Below are positions 33,421-47,001 of a stretch of DNA of 64,000 nt, piece after piece. Made by a program: the position numbers and the translations under genes. Origin of the DNA: Tolypocladium sp. Sup5 PDA-1 (taxonomy: Eukaryota > Ascomycota > Sordariomycetes > Hypocreales > Ophiocordycipitaceae); the NCBI GenBank assembly GCA_000750105.3, contig JPHH03000067.1, positions 1 to 64,000 on the forward strand. The letters run 5' to 3'. The stretch's first letter is position 1. Each line of letters opens with the position of its first letter. Under the pieces are notes generated by a model, which was given only the letters and a program-made list of their open reading frames with translations, ran no database searches and was not told the origin of the DNA.

Positions 33421-35846
33421 GAGTACTACTTGCATCAATCTTACCCCAGGCCGTCCCGGCTTCACCAACAGCCAATGCGGGAGGCGTTGGGCCAGTGGCA
33501 AGGGTCCAGTCCAGGGCGTCTTGCCAGCTGTGTTGGCATCGGCCGGCTCCGACGCTTGTTTGCTGCACCTCACCAGACGCAATGCAGATCAGAGAGGCAA
33601 GCGAGCATGGCACACGGGCTTCCAATCCGTCGCCAAACGGCCACATCGCCGTCGTGTGGCTTACAGCTCAACCTCTGTCCAATGACCAATGGGGCGGGCG
33701 AATCGGGCCATTTGACTCCTGGCAATGTGCCCGCTGCGGCATAGCACGGCTTCTGTCGTCCCAACGTCAGATGGTGCCTCGCCACGACGTACAGCACGAG
33801 GTGCACTCATCGTGCAAGATGGGCACACACGGCCAGGTATGGCAGAGAGTGATTGTCCTTTTGGGCCAGGAGCATATTTCTCGGTAGGTCCTCGGGCTGT
33901 GCGCGTGCGCGTGCAACCGACGTTGGCACACGTTGCGCCTCACCGACGATGTCGAGCGCTGTCGATTGACACGGCGCAATCCAACAGAGCCGTTGTGGCG
34001 TGTGGGGAACCACTCCACGATGGACGGTCGCATGCGAAACTGGGGGCACACGACCACGAGCTAACTTGGCTCTTGGCTTTTGGCGCCCAGGGTTTCCCGC
34101 TGCCAGCCGCCACACATTCCACCTCGGCTGCGTGTTGCTGATTCATTGACAAGAGCAGAAACGGGCCTTTGGTTTCACGCTGAACCCAGAGCGGAGCGGG
34201 CTTCGACCAGTGTCACTCACCCTCCCAGCTTTCAACGTCGTGATGGACAACGGCCCCCAACCTGCCGTCCTGTGTCCATTGAGGAGCCCAAGCTCCATGT
34301 CAGCACTTCAAGCGGCAGCGAAAGGTTGCCTTCACATGCCTCCTGGCAACAAGGCCCCGGATGTTCGATTGCACGGCTCAGGGCCTGGACCTGAATCGGT
34401 GTGGCTCCAGCTTCCAGCACTTGGCAACTAGCCCTATTCATCAAGTTGAACAGTGGCACAGCCAGGTCGACTCGCGATGTTTGCAGTACGTAAACATTGG
34501 AGTGCGCCATGGGCAGCATGCGCTCCAGCGTCTTCATGATCCTTGTCCAGCCAGGTGTGGAGAGCTGCGGAGAGTCTGCGGGTGGAGAGCCCGCCACGCT
34601 TCCCCAGACGGCCACCTCCGGCACCTGCCGCCTTGCACGCGCTTCCCCAGATATCTCTCGACAACTTGCCCCAGAGTCTGAACGGTGGCCTCGCATGGCT
34701 GACCTAGGTCAGACCGATTTCCCTATTCCGGTTTACGTGAACTTGCATGGAAGCCCCCTGTGCCTTCCAGCCATGGGATCCACGGTTTCCAAACAGGCCG
34801 GCACACGGACGGTTTGATGCTCTGTGCCCGTCAATATAGCATCCAATACTACGCGTCGGAGCTTGCCGACAATCCTCTATCCTTCCCACGACATGCCTCA
34901 CTGGGACCTTTCCACAGACAGACCTGGCAACATATTCCAATGGACGGTTGCACGCCACAATCTACGTTTCTCCGCACGTTCTCGAGCAGCGCCATGCCGC
35001 GGATACAGACGCAACAACCCTGTCACCACCACTCGTTGCTCGCACCTTTTGATGCCTTTCCTTGGCAACATCCTGCCACTCCAGCCTCCCACCCATCCCG
35101 TCAACCCGGGACGCGACCCTCCATGAACACGCCCGGACCTTTCGAGTGGCAGCTGCACGTCAGTCTGGCGGCGCGGCGCGGCGCAGTCCAGAACTGGCGA
35201 GCTTGCCCTCTGTCCAGAACACAGATGCGGCGTGTTAACCGCCGACATGCACACTTCACAGGGATACGGATAGCTGCACCCGCGCCGACTTTTCCGTCTA
35301 AACATCTCCCGTCCTCTAGCCCAGACGTCACCGCGTCTATTCCCAACGTAGTCTGCATGGTCACTTCACTGCCCCATCGTCATCCCCCGTCATCCCCCGC
35401 CACCCCAGTTCCATCTCCACAAACTCCACGATACGCTCTCCTTGTCCATCCCGTATCTCTCACTCACTCATCCCCGTCACATCATCATTCATCGGCACCA
35501 GCCGGCCCAGAACCGGCCGTCTCCATTCCCCACCACGTTCCGTGGCGTAGTAGTAGTCAAACTTCACGACACGTCAAGGCATCTCCCGGGCATGATTACG
35601 CAACGGGATCCAAAACACTGTGTGTCTTGAGCGCGAGTCATCGAAACTAGGTAAAATAAGTAGAAACAAGTAATAGCAAACAGGAAACCAAGCAATCCCG
35701 GCCCCTCAGGCATGGCAGTTCGGAGACCGGCGTCGTCGTCTAGTCTATCAGCCCGCCGGCGCCCCGAAAACGCCGCGTCCATGCCATCGTCAATAACGTC
35801 CCGCATTAGCTACGTATGCCTGCTGTGTGCTCCCATAATCTCGACA

Positions 35847-38800
35847 TCACTCCCCGCCCCTGAACCGCCGATTGAACTCCTCGACGGCAACCCCAATCAT
35901 CTTGTACAGGAAACCCCTCTCGCTGCCGCCCCCGATGGGGATGAAGGGCCCATTCGCGCCGCCCCTGAGCACCAGGCTCACGCCCGTCCGCTCCTTGGCG
36001 ATGGTCTGCACGTCCTTGAGCGGCACGTCCCACTCGCTCGTCAGCCGCTTGGAGCGGATGAGCAGGATGCGCGCAAACGTCACCATAACAACCATGTCCT
36101 CCTTGGGGAGCTCGAGGTGGCCGATGTACTGCTCATCAAAGTACCGCCCGTTGTCCACCTGCTTGAGCCAGTACTGCCCCAGCGCCTCGCGCGGGTTGTA
36201 CGGCCGCACGATGCCGTCGTTGGGGATGAACCGCGGGAAGCGTGTACGGTCCAGCTCGGAGCCGTCAAAGACCGTCGTAGTGTTCCGGATGCCCTCGCTG
36301 AGGTTGCTGGCCATGTCTAGCACACCGACAGCAGGCTTCGTCGCGAGCCCAAGCACTCCCTTGCCGACTCCCTTGAAGAACCCGAGTGCTCCTTCCTGTT
36401 CGGCACCTTCGAGGGGCTTGCGGAACGCTCCGCCGACACCCGACGCGACGCTCGTGAACAAGGAGTTTGCGCCAGCTGTGACGCCGTAGAGCGCATGCTT
36501 CGGTCGGTTCCTCGCCCTCGTAATGCGTCGCCGATCCTGGAACTGCTTGTCCAGCGACGCTGCGGCGAGGCCCTTGCTCAAGCTGCCGGTGAACTTGGAG
36601 AAGCTGTCGCTGAACCCAAACACCGTCTTCTTCGCAAAGGACGCTGCGCCCTTGGCAATGCCCAGGCCAAACTCCTCTGGCTTGTCCGAGAGGATAAGCC
36701 CCTGGTACGGCTCGTAGAAGATGTCCGTCACACCAGAAGAGATATTGTTGAACAGGCCAACCGGGTTGCCGAGGAAGTCGGCCGACCCGAGAATCTTGTG
36801 GATCTGGTACATGACCTCCTGGCTGTAGTGGTTCGAAATGTTCTGGATGAGCACCGGCGTCGACACCCGCACGTTATCCAGGATCAAGGCGTTGAACCGT
36901 ATCGGCGCATCGTTGACGTTGCCAATCGCCATTGTCATGACGTTGAGGAAGAACATGATGGGGTTCCGCGTCGACGTCTTGTCCTCGGCGTTGACGCGCT
37001 CGGTTCGCATGAAGCTCAGGTCAATCTGCATCGGCTGGATGCTTAGCACCTCAAAGTACATGTCTTGACCAGACTGTTGCTGAGAAGGTTCCGGGATATC
37101 CAGGTCTTCGTCACACAGCTTGCCTTCCTGCTCCACCGCAGTCCAGCTCGCGCCAGGGACGTTGGAAAAGTCCAAAAGCGCAAACACAAAGTCCTCATCC
37201 AGGTCCACCGTCATCTGCTGAAGCAGAATGGTGGCGTACTTGATGTACAGCACGCCGTAGGAGTCGTCCTTGACACGGCTGACCATGGCATGCAGCGAAG
37301 GGTGGGCGTCGACTTCGTTTGCCTTCTTTGGCACCACGCTGGGGTACAAAATCATCGGGAAGATGCCGCCGTAAAGCTGGTTATCGATCTGCATCCACTT
37401 TACAGCCAGAGACAATGTTTGGATCAGCGGCGAATCGCTGAACCGCAGCTGCACATCTCTGAATGTGATGTAGGCCAGCTCCTTCAGTTGCGCGTTGACC
37501 AGCGAAATGCCGATGCCAGAGAGCTTAAGCTGTGCTCGGAAAGTCGCCCCGGTGTCTTGGTCTTTGACTTCGAAAGCCTCGGGGCCCGTGTTGGTCCTCG
37601 ACAATGCCTTGGCCTTGTACATGCTCTTGCTCGCGCGGAAGTTGCTGAGAATGAGGGTCTGCGTCGGCCCGTCTGCAGCAACGTTGATGTCGATAATCTT
37701 TTGCCCTCCTCCAGACGCCACAAACTTCATGGGGATCTGGTTGCCGATTTCCGCCAGCTTAACATGCCGCTCCTTATTATTCGTAGCAATCACCACCTCG
37801 CGGAACTTGGCAGCAGGAAAGTCCCATGCGTACGGCATGATACTTCGTGGAGGCAGGCGATACCGGATAGGCTTCCATCCGCTGCGATCCTCGACATCGT
37901 CCTCATCAACGTTCGGGTTGGCCTGGTAGAATGTGAATTCCGTGTCGCTCTCGTTGCGCATGGAGAACGGCCAGTTCTTGGTCTCCATGCTCAGGTGCAG
38001 GAAGATGGTAGAGTCCTCGATGAGAATTTCCACTCTCACTAGACGCTGCCGCTGGCCGGCTTTGGCAATCTTGACATGCGTCGTCCCGATGTCAGCAATA
38101 TTGAACGGCGACGTCCAGTGGTTGTCGATGCCCTGATAGCACAGGCACAGCTGTTTAACCGCGGACTTTTGCATGAAATGCAGGGGTTGCAGGGCACCGG
38201 GCTTGAGAGTCATGTATCCCGAGGAACTAGACTCTCGTACAAGAATCTCCTCGCCCAGCTTATTCTCGAGGACGAACCGCGGGGCCAGCGTGACGACCTT
38301 GGTCATCTTGTACTTGCCGTCGCCAGACTTGACTGTAATTCCCAGGTGGATCTCCCTCTGCTTCGACGACGAGTTGAGCACAACCTCGGAGGTGCTGCCG
38401 ATGGCGTCGAAACTCTGAGGCTTGCTCCACTCCGACTCGTCCACCTTCAACAGAGCTCGGTTGCGGTGGTCATCATTCCCATACGAGAACATGAACGGCA
38501 GAGCCTTCGGGCGTTCCTGGTCCGAGGTGTCCACCAGAGGGAACTGTCCAGCCGCCGCCTTGGCCTGCTGCAGGAAGCTCTTTGCCCGAATGTTCATGTC
38601 CAGGCCCGTCTTGTTCAGTACCACATACGGGCTGTACACAGTGATCTTGAAGGCGCCGCCGCTGTTGGGGATCTTGAAGTAGTGTAGGCTCAGGTTTAGT
38701 GGCAGCCCTTGGTCGTCCTTGACAATGATGCGGCTCTCCTTGCGGAAGTCCTCACTGTTGCCAGAGTTTATGATGGCAAAGTCACTCGGCTTGAAGACGG

Positions 38801-41800
38801 TGTCTTGCATGTCGACGCTCAGCAGCAGCAGGTGAGAGAGCTCGACGACGTGGACCGGGCTCACGCCACCCTTGCGCAAGAAGTTGGACCAGTCCTTCTT
38901 GGTGTTTTTGTCGTAGATTCTGTACTTGAAGTCGTACGGCAAGAGGTTTTCGAGCGTGACGGGTGCCGATAGCTTGATCTTCATGCAAGGATAGATCCTA
39001 GAGTTCGTTAGAGGGTCACATTTGCGCTGACTGGCTTTTGTACTTACTTTGACATGGGATTGGACTTGTCAAACTCCGCATGAACCTGGAAGTAAAACGG
39101 ATCGCCGTTCTCTCCTTTGCACACCAGCTGCTTTGTCGGCCGCTTGAGCAAATCTCTCCACCAAAGCTGGTCCCTGCTCCATTGGTAGCCGAAGCCGCCG
39201 TCCGGGCGTACCAGGGCTCGTTTCTCGTACGCGGCACCTACGGGTGCCGGCCGCGAGTCGCCTGGCGCGATTTTCTCAATCTTGAGCAGATGGCCTTCCT
39301 GGGCGTCGTAAACGCCGAGCTCGACGGGGATCTGGGTGGCGTTTTCGACAACCAGAGGGGATCGCAGCGTGACGTATTTCACATTGTCAGAGCCGAGACT
39401 GACCTCTACGCACAGTCGATGTAGAACACTGTCCGTCTTGGGTCGAAGGCTGTAGATGAACTCGCCCTCCCGGTTCAGGCGTACGTTCTTGACGGGGTCA
39501 AACCCGCTGCCTTCCAGTCTGATGCCCACGTCGTTTTGGCTAGACTCTGTCAGGAGGTTCTCTCGCATCTTCTCCCAGTGCTCGAAGCTCCACGGGGCTT
39601 CTTGACCGTCATCAAGATGCAGCGTCAGGGGTTCTTCGCTGGTTGGGCTCTTAGAGTGCAGCACAACTTCGAAGCCTGTGTAGTTCCTGATGCGATACGG
39701 GGCCTCGACTCCACGCGGCTTGTCCAAGACGTCTTGCTCAGTTGTCAAGAAGTCAAAAGACTTGGAAGCCAGCGCAATCGTCGCGGTAGTGATCGTCACG
39801 TCGAATGTCTTTTTCGATGCCACGTCAATAGACATTAACCCCGTGGTCGGTTCCTTGGCTATACCGAAGCCGACCTGCCATGGCTCCAGGAGTGGCTCCC
39901 AGCTCGACTTGGAGAAGTTGTAGACGTTCGAGTAGAGATCGATTGCCGCCTCCGCTTTCAAGTTCGACGACCAATTCTCTGCTGTGGCGGTAAAGTCCTT
40001 GACGCCGATGTCGAGAATAGGGAGTTCGTGCAGGTCGCCAATCAGAACAATTCGGATGCCCTCCACAGTGGCGGAAAGCTCCTCGTGCTTGGCCGGGGCG
40101 GGCGGCTGGCTTTGGCCTGGCGTCTTTGGCCTTGTTGCAATGGTCTTGGTTCCCTTGGTCTTTGCTAGGGTGGACTGACCTCGGCCGCTGACAGACTTGC
40201 CCTTGATACTGGCGTTTCTCAGTTGCCTCGCCTTTTGTTCCGCGGGTGTTTCCCCCGGCTCCTTTGTCTCGTTCCCAGACAGCTCGCCTGCTCTGCTTAT
40301 GATCTGAAGCGCAAGCAGAATATCTCTTAGAGAGAGTCTCAGGATCAACGGCTCAACCTCAATGTGTGTACTGGATAGGGTTGGCTGTGAGCTGTCCATG
40401 TTCAGCTGAATCGAAAAGTCGTCGATAATTCGTAGGCGCGATGTCTCAAACTTGTCCATCCGACACAGAAACATGCCAACCTGGGAGATTTGGAACGTGA
40501 GCGCGTGCTGTTGCGAGAGGAGCATCTGTCGAATGCTCAAGACAATCGCCTCGGAGCTTGCGCTCAGAGGGTTCGCAATCAGAATGACTTGTGCATCGAC
40601 AAGGTTGACGCGGAACGCCATGGTCATGGTAGGCTGCTCCTTGGAGCCGAACTCGCTGGGCCGCCGAGATACCTGAGACTTGGACCGCTCAGACTTTGCG
40701 CCCGTAAATGTTACTTGCATGGAATCGGCATCTGATTCATCGGGCGTCTCTGTGATGCTCTCGTCATCCATCGGACTGGTATCGTCCACGGTCAAGCCCT
40801 CCGTCGCGAACTTCTGGATGGCAAAGAGATAATCCAGCGCAAAAATGACTCGCGGGCTGTCAATCGTGGCCATGGCAATCAGACTGCGCTCTTTACCGCC
40901 GGACATCGTGACACTGGCCATCAGCTGCTGGGTCTCCTTGTTTGAGGAAGTCATGATCCGACGGAACTTGTTGGTGTCTCTCGGACGGGTGTCATAGATT
41001 GTGAATGAGCGTATGAGGAGTTCCGCCTCTAGAGAGTCATCAGACAACATCCGCGTCTTGACCTTGGTATCGTCGAGCGAGAACCGTGACAGGCTGGACG
41101 CGGCCAAGTCGCCGACTGGTTCGTCATCCTTGGCCATGATGAGCTCTAGGCCCACGGTATTGACATTGAACACCAGGTCGAACTTTGTCCACGTATTCTC
41201 GACGGATCCCAACTCGGGAGAGAGATCAACGAGGTGCTGGTCGCCGCCGGGCCCATCGTCTGCCGGCATGGTTCTCGCACGCTGCAAAGTATCCTCATCG
41301 ACAAGCCGGGCAGCTTCCTCATCGCGGTCGTCGCCCTCGCCGGCAAACGCAGCTGGAACGGACTTGGAAATTTCCATCAAAAATTTGAGCTGATGTTGCG
41401 TTAACCGAAGCTTAATATCCGACAATGATCCTTCGACTTCCGTATCTGGACGCTTCTCGCCATTCTTATGCTCGGCGTAGGTAATGTTGAATCCCAGATC
41501 CACGTGGTCAATCATCTCGAGCTCTTCCGACTTGTCGTCCTCGTAATGGAGGTCTGAAGTAAGTCGAACGTTCCTGATGCCAGCGGATATCTTCATCGAA
41601 ATCGCTGCATCATTGCTGTCGTTGAGCGGCGCAAACTTGTTCTGGGCATAGATCTCGCCCAGGTACGCCGTGACAAGGTCGCGTTTGGGCTGACCAGGCA
41701 CCATCAGACGAGGAAAGACGACAATCGGCGTCTTCACAACGACATCAAACTTGAACCTGCTCGGGCTTTGCTGAATCTGGTTGGCTCGAGAGACAGCAGC

Positions 41801-44800
41801 CTGTCGAGCGGCATTGTACAGAGCTTGCATCTTACCGAACTTGACCAGAAAGTCAATAATCTTGCGGAACGGCTCTTCGACAAAGTTGACCTTGACGGAT
41901 CCGGCGCGGAGATAGATGGAACTGTCATAGCCTGGGTACGCTTGCTGATTAGTCGAGTCAAACGTCTCGTACCGGAAATCCGCAAGGTCGTCGCCCTGGA
42001 TGGCGACCAGTTTGCGCAGATTCGAGTCCTCGGATACCCCAAGATTCACATCGTCAACGAGGGATAGATCGCCTAATTTGGCAGAGATGCGCATGGTCTT
42101 TCCGCGCAGGAAGATTCCGGCATCCGCCTGGTTAAAGGAGAGCGTCGCGAGCCTGATGCCGTCGTTGTTGAGGATGAGTCGGATAGTCTTCAGATCAACC
42201 TTGACCCTGATGGAGCCCGCGTTCGCGTTCTGCTTTGTGGATTGCACTGCTGCGTCTTCGTTCTTCGCCTCGTTGCTGCCATCCGGTTCAGGAAGCGCCG
42301 GCTGGACTTGCTCCTGCTCGTTGTTACCACTGGCAAAGGTGATGAGAATAAAGTCCAGCAGCGTCAACAGGGTCTTGCGGGTCACAACAATGTTGATAGT
42401 CGAGATCGCAGCGGTGATGTTCGTTTCGACTCCCTCATACACAGGCATGAACTCTGGTGAAATTCGGTTCACCTTCATGAACTTGACGTGGACAAGACTT
42501 CGCCCGGCTTGCAGGTCATCATTGTCCCCGGATGTGACGATTGACTTGAACTCGCCAGAGGGGTTGTCGACAAAGTCTTCCACGGATACAGCTCCAAGCG
42601 ACACCTCGGCTGCCATGTCAAACGGCCGGGTGTAGAACGCGAGGTCGAAACGCTCAGCCACCAACTCAACTAGCAAAGCGTCCGGCTTCCTCTTGTCTGG
42701 GTCACTCCGATAAAGCGAGCCCTTTAGAGTGTCCACTTTGAAGTTGAACTCGAAGCTCCGCTGCTGAATCTTGAGCTGTTGTCCATCGACTCCATCCGTG
42801 GCGTCCTCGAAATCGTCATCTTCGTCGTCCATGTCGTCCAAGATAACAGCAGTCTGTGGCTGCATGAATGGGAAAGCAGACGATTGCCGGCGCTCGCGCT
42901 GCGACTTCCGTCGAGACTTGTTCGAAGCACTGCTGACGATCCGTGGACGCGGAGACTGTTTAGGCTGCTCCTGCGACGGCGGCTCAAGCTGCCCCTGTTT
43001 TCCGATCTTGGGGATAGCTGCATCGATGATCTTCATCAGATTCTTGTATTTCAAATCCGAGACCGTGGCATGCAGCATCGGCAAGTGGCCCGACACCTTG
43101 AGCTTGGTCAGGTTTGGCGCCTTGGGCAAAATGGAAGTCTCTACCACAAAGTCCACATTGATCTGCTCGACCACATGCAGCCCCGAGTCGTCGCTCTTCT
43201 TGGTCAGCTGCGCCTTGGTCTCCTCAATAGAGGGTCCGATGAGGACCTGGGTAGAAGTGAGCTTGACAATGAACTTGTCGTACATGACGGACTCAAGCCT
43301 CTTGAAGTCTTCCTCGCCATAGGACTGTCGTTGCTTTGCTTGGATCTCCTTCATGGTACCCTGGTCCACCAGCTGACTGTTGACATGGATGTGACCCGCA
43401 TCAACGATAAGACAGGTTGAATCTTCGCTTGTGATGCTGACAGGGACGATGATGAGCGGCGCCTGCAGGTCCAGCTCGGCATTGATCGTCTTGTGCTCCT
43501 CCAGCGCAAATTCTAGTCCAGCGCGAGTTTGCTCCCGGATGCCTTCGACGGTCGCACCGGCGCTCTCCATCAGTGCCGTGATCGACTCCATGTGTCTCTC
43601 GGGTGGCCTGAAGAAGTCGACGATTCCGACGACAAAGTTGGGGTTCCAGACCACTTCAAGCGGCTTCAATTTGCCGACGACTGCAATGTCGCCCTCACGC
43701 TCAATGGGATTCTTTTCAACCTCAAACTGAAAGAATGGCTCCTCGTCGCTCTTCTCCAGCTCCATCAAGGACAACCTCTTGCGCTTCTTCGTCTCGGGCG
43801 CATCCTTGACGCGCACAATCTCGGGATAGAGACTGTCGGGGGTTGTGCCATCATTCACGCGCAATCCTCCGAGACTGACGTTGGCAAGCAAGGAGTCCTT
43901 TCTCTGCAGCGCCTTGGCCTTGAACACGTCAAAGTGCAGACTCAGGAGATCCGTGGGACCGTCATGCGGGCTCTTCTTCAGCGTGAAGCTTCCGGTGCTC
44001 AGAGACACCTCGAGGCACAGCTTGACTGCCTCTCGCGGGATGTCAACTGCCTCGGCCAAGGCCGCCTTCTCGTTCCAGTCAATCATGTCGTACAGTTCCT
44101 TTCGCTGCTCCTCGGTCATCTGCGTGTTTTCTTCATTCTGCTCTATCGTGCCCTGGGGTTTCGACCCCCACATCCACGACAACCAGCCCTGCTGCTCCTG
44201 TTGCTGCGACTGTTTCTTCAGCGCTTCGGCGTCCTGCTTCTTCAGCTGGTTGCGAGCCAGAGATCGCCAGAAGCGCAGGTCCTCGTAGTCCAGCTTCCAC
44301 TCGAGCTTCACGAGGTCGTCGTTTTCGTCTGGCGACAGCAGCTGTTGCTGCTTCTTCTTTTTGAAGAGTTCGATGTATCTATTGCGATCATCGCGGCGCT
44401 CTCTAAAGTAGTCCCAGGACCACTTGCGGTTCCGTTCTTGGATCTTGCCCAATACGGCGTTCCCGGCGAATTGGAGCCAGGCCCGTGGATCTTCCTTTGG
44501 ACGAACGCCCTTTGGTTGAAGCGCTTTGTACTCCTGGTGACGGATAAAGTAGTGGAACAGATCCACCATCATCAGAGCATCGCGGTACTGGTCGTCGTCG
44601 AGGACGAGGCCGATTTCCTCAAACAACAAGTTGGCCTTGAACTTCGGTGCGTGGATGTCGCCCGACTTGTCGAGCTCGATCTTGGCCTGTCCGCTGACGG
44701 GCTTTAGGATGAACTGGTGGTTCGAGGTGGCGGCGTTGGCCTTGCCGACCATGCTCCTGAACCTGTCTACCATGTCCTGATGAGACATGGCCTTCTCAGG

Positions 44801-45496
44801 CGTCGACTCTGCCTCGCGGCCGCTGCCAAACAATTCCGAGTCCGTGTTCCAGTACACGGCCAGCGCGCCGAGCGTCGCCAGCTTGTGGGTGACAGCCGTG
44901 GAATCTTGTATAAAGGTCGGCTTCCATTGGCCGTCGGTGCTCACGGCGCTGAATTCCTCTAGCGTCAGTCCCAGGGCGAAGGGGTGGCCGGGCGCCGATA
45001 TGGAGTCTTCGTATCGGATGTGGATGTTCTTGACCGTGACCTGCAGGTTGTCGACAATTTTGGTGACCAGGCTCTGCGTGAAGCTCTGGTTCTTCTGCTG
45101 CTCCTCCTGGCTCATGCCTTCGCGGTTCTTTTCCTTTAGCAGCTCGGCGCTGTCGAGCTTCTCCATCTTGAGCCGCTGCTTCCTGCGTTGCTCTTCGGCC
45201 TCGTCGTACTCAGCCTCTTCCTTGGGGCTGGCGAGCAGGTAGACATCTTCGACAAAGACCTTGACGGGGGCGCCGCGCAAGTTGGACCAGGGTATGACGA
45301 GGGTGAGCTCGCCGAGATGGCCCTCCATGACGTTGATGGGCAGCTTGAGCTGGTCCAGGGCCTCCCGCCGCAGCTCGAGGTTGCGGAGCTTAACATCGCC
45401 AGACCAGATACCGACCTTGAGCTGTGTTGGATCGAAGTTCTTGACGTACATGCCCAGGAAGCGGTTGAGCAGGCCCGCAACGAGGCCTTCCAACAT
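35847..45496 (-). CDS. VPS13: VPS13 bridge-like lipid transfer protein
   Basis: Exons 45496-39048 and 38997-35847, joined across a 50-nt intron (GTAAGT..TCTAG), give 3199 residues, the usual fungal VPS13 size. The N-terminus is the chorein motif (MLEGLVAGLLNRFLG, NFDPTQLKVGIWSGDVKLRN, then VIPWSNL). Long beta-rich RBG repeats follow. The junction gives IYPCMKIKLSAPVTLENLLPYDF, in a block strongly conserved in the family. The SHR-BD/VAB-like region spans about 2100-2600. Toward the C-terminus are the ATG2_C-like segment (ADFLGNPVGLFNNISSGV) and a PH-like end. VPS13 forms a hydrophobic groove that carries bulk phospholipids between organelles at contact sites (endosome, mitochondria, ER, prospore membrane). 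Confidence 0.97.
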
Positions 45497-47001
45497 GGCG
45501 AAGGAGGCGATGCCGTAACCCGGGCCGGGAAGCGGAGCTGGAGGGTGCGATTCGGGGACTAGAAGGGCAACATCGGTAGGCGAGGAGCGTGGCGCGCGTC
45601 ACGATAGTGCGGGAGGGTCGAGCCGACAGCGGTCTCCGTCGTCGAGATCGTCGTCGTGGCCGTCGTCGTTGCTGTCGTTGCTTGTATCGGTCGTGCCGAT
45701 GCGGTCGGTTGGGCAGGGAGGGAGAGGCGGTGGTGAGCACTGAGGAGGGGTTCAGTTCAAGCCGAGGGCTGTACGAATAGGCAACGGTGACCAGGATCGT
45801 AAAGAGTGTGCGTCCGCGAGCAACAAAGATGCGGACGTGCTGGTTCTGCTTTAGGAGGTCGAACGAGTTCGTGACGGTTGATTTCAGGAGCCCAAACGGT
45901 GCTTTGCCTGATTAGCTGAACCCGATGCGTGGTGGGCAGAGATGACCCCAGAATAATCCGGATGGCAACGAAGGCGCAGAGCAGGTGGGAGCCACACAAG
46001 CTAGCTGTGGGTGTGACGTAGCGCAGCACTAATAACAGGGCAGCGAGCGAGCAAGAAAGGCACGGCCGCGCAACGCCGAGGTTTTGGCGGGGTCGCGTGT
46101 TTCCATTACAGGCGTCGATGCCCTGATCCCACTGATGACACAGCACTGTAGTTATGAAGTACAAAGGGGTCATCACACTGCAGTTGTGAGAGCTTCCCAC
46201 GAGCATATCATCGTTTACAGTTGTCCGCCATGCATCCCTCCATCGCTGTTCCTGCAAGAAACATGAGAGGTTGCTAGGGATAGCAGCGAACTTGTCAGAC
46301 GAGCTGTCTCAATGGCGAACCGCAGCTTCACCATGAGCGGCTACTCTAATGTGCAATTGGGGAAAAGGAGATCGAGAGGTGCTGGAGCGAAATATTGAGA
46401 ACGCTTGATCAAGGGACCCAGGTACATACCTACCTATGTATGTGCGGTTGGTAGTGCGCTTAACCACCACTTCCCGTCCCTGCTACTTCGTACACGTACT
46501 TCGTACAACAAGCCGGACCAAACCGTCCTGGCCTCCCGCCTTGGGCAACATTACGTCACGGTCTTCACCACCAGCAACACAAAAGTATCACCGATCTCCG
46601 ATCTCTCAATGCCGCAACACACAAGCCGTCACACTACCAGCATAACTTGGTGCCTGGTGTTCCGCCAAGTTCATTCCAGATTGATAGGTCGGCAGCCAGC
46701 TCAGCTTCCCCGCGCACGCAAACCACGCCGGCTCGCACCCGAAGCAAGGCTCTCGGAGCTTCAGTCGATGATGCCATAGTGCATATATCCTGCTCCGTCC
46801 TACCCTCCAAGCTCCAACAAAGCTCTTGGTACCCAAATATTGCAATTCTGCTACTTCTTTCTGTGACTTCAATTGATTCTGCTTGCATTTCTTCCGTCTC
46901 TGACCTGTTTTGATCTCTGTGCCTGTTGTGAGGCAAGCTCCAGCCTTCGACTTACACGCTCAATTCGTGCTGGAGCCGCGTTGTTCCGACCACGAGCCAC
47001 C
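45497..47001. other. Divergent intergenic region, VPS13 / DUF3429
   Basis: The 1.5 kb between two divergent starts has GTCGTC-type simple sequence near 45640-45680 in the VPS13 leader and two TACTTCGTAC motifs 13 bp apart (46484-46493 and 46497-46506). No gene was recognised. Confidence 0.5.

Larger units (their letters stand above)
31386..35846. other. 4.5 kb gene-poor intergenic region
   Basis: No recognised gene lies between the CNT start and the VPS13 stop. Many overlapping frames exist on both strands (longest 296 codons at 34760-35650, +, beginning at GTG), with Ser/Pro/His-rich composition and no family likeness. It has a GA microsatellite (31682-31699), a 20-bp perfect palindrome (33401-33420), and a C/T-rich + strand from about 35050 to 35560. 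The CNT promoter and long leader may occupy the left part. Confidence 0.55.
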
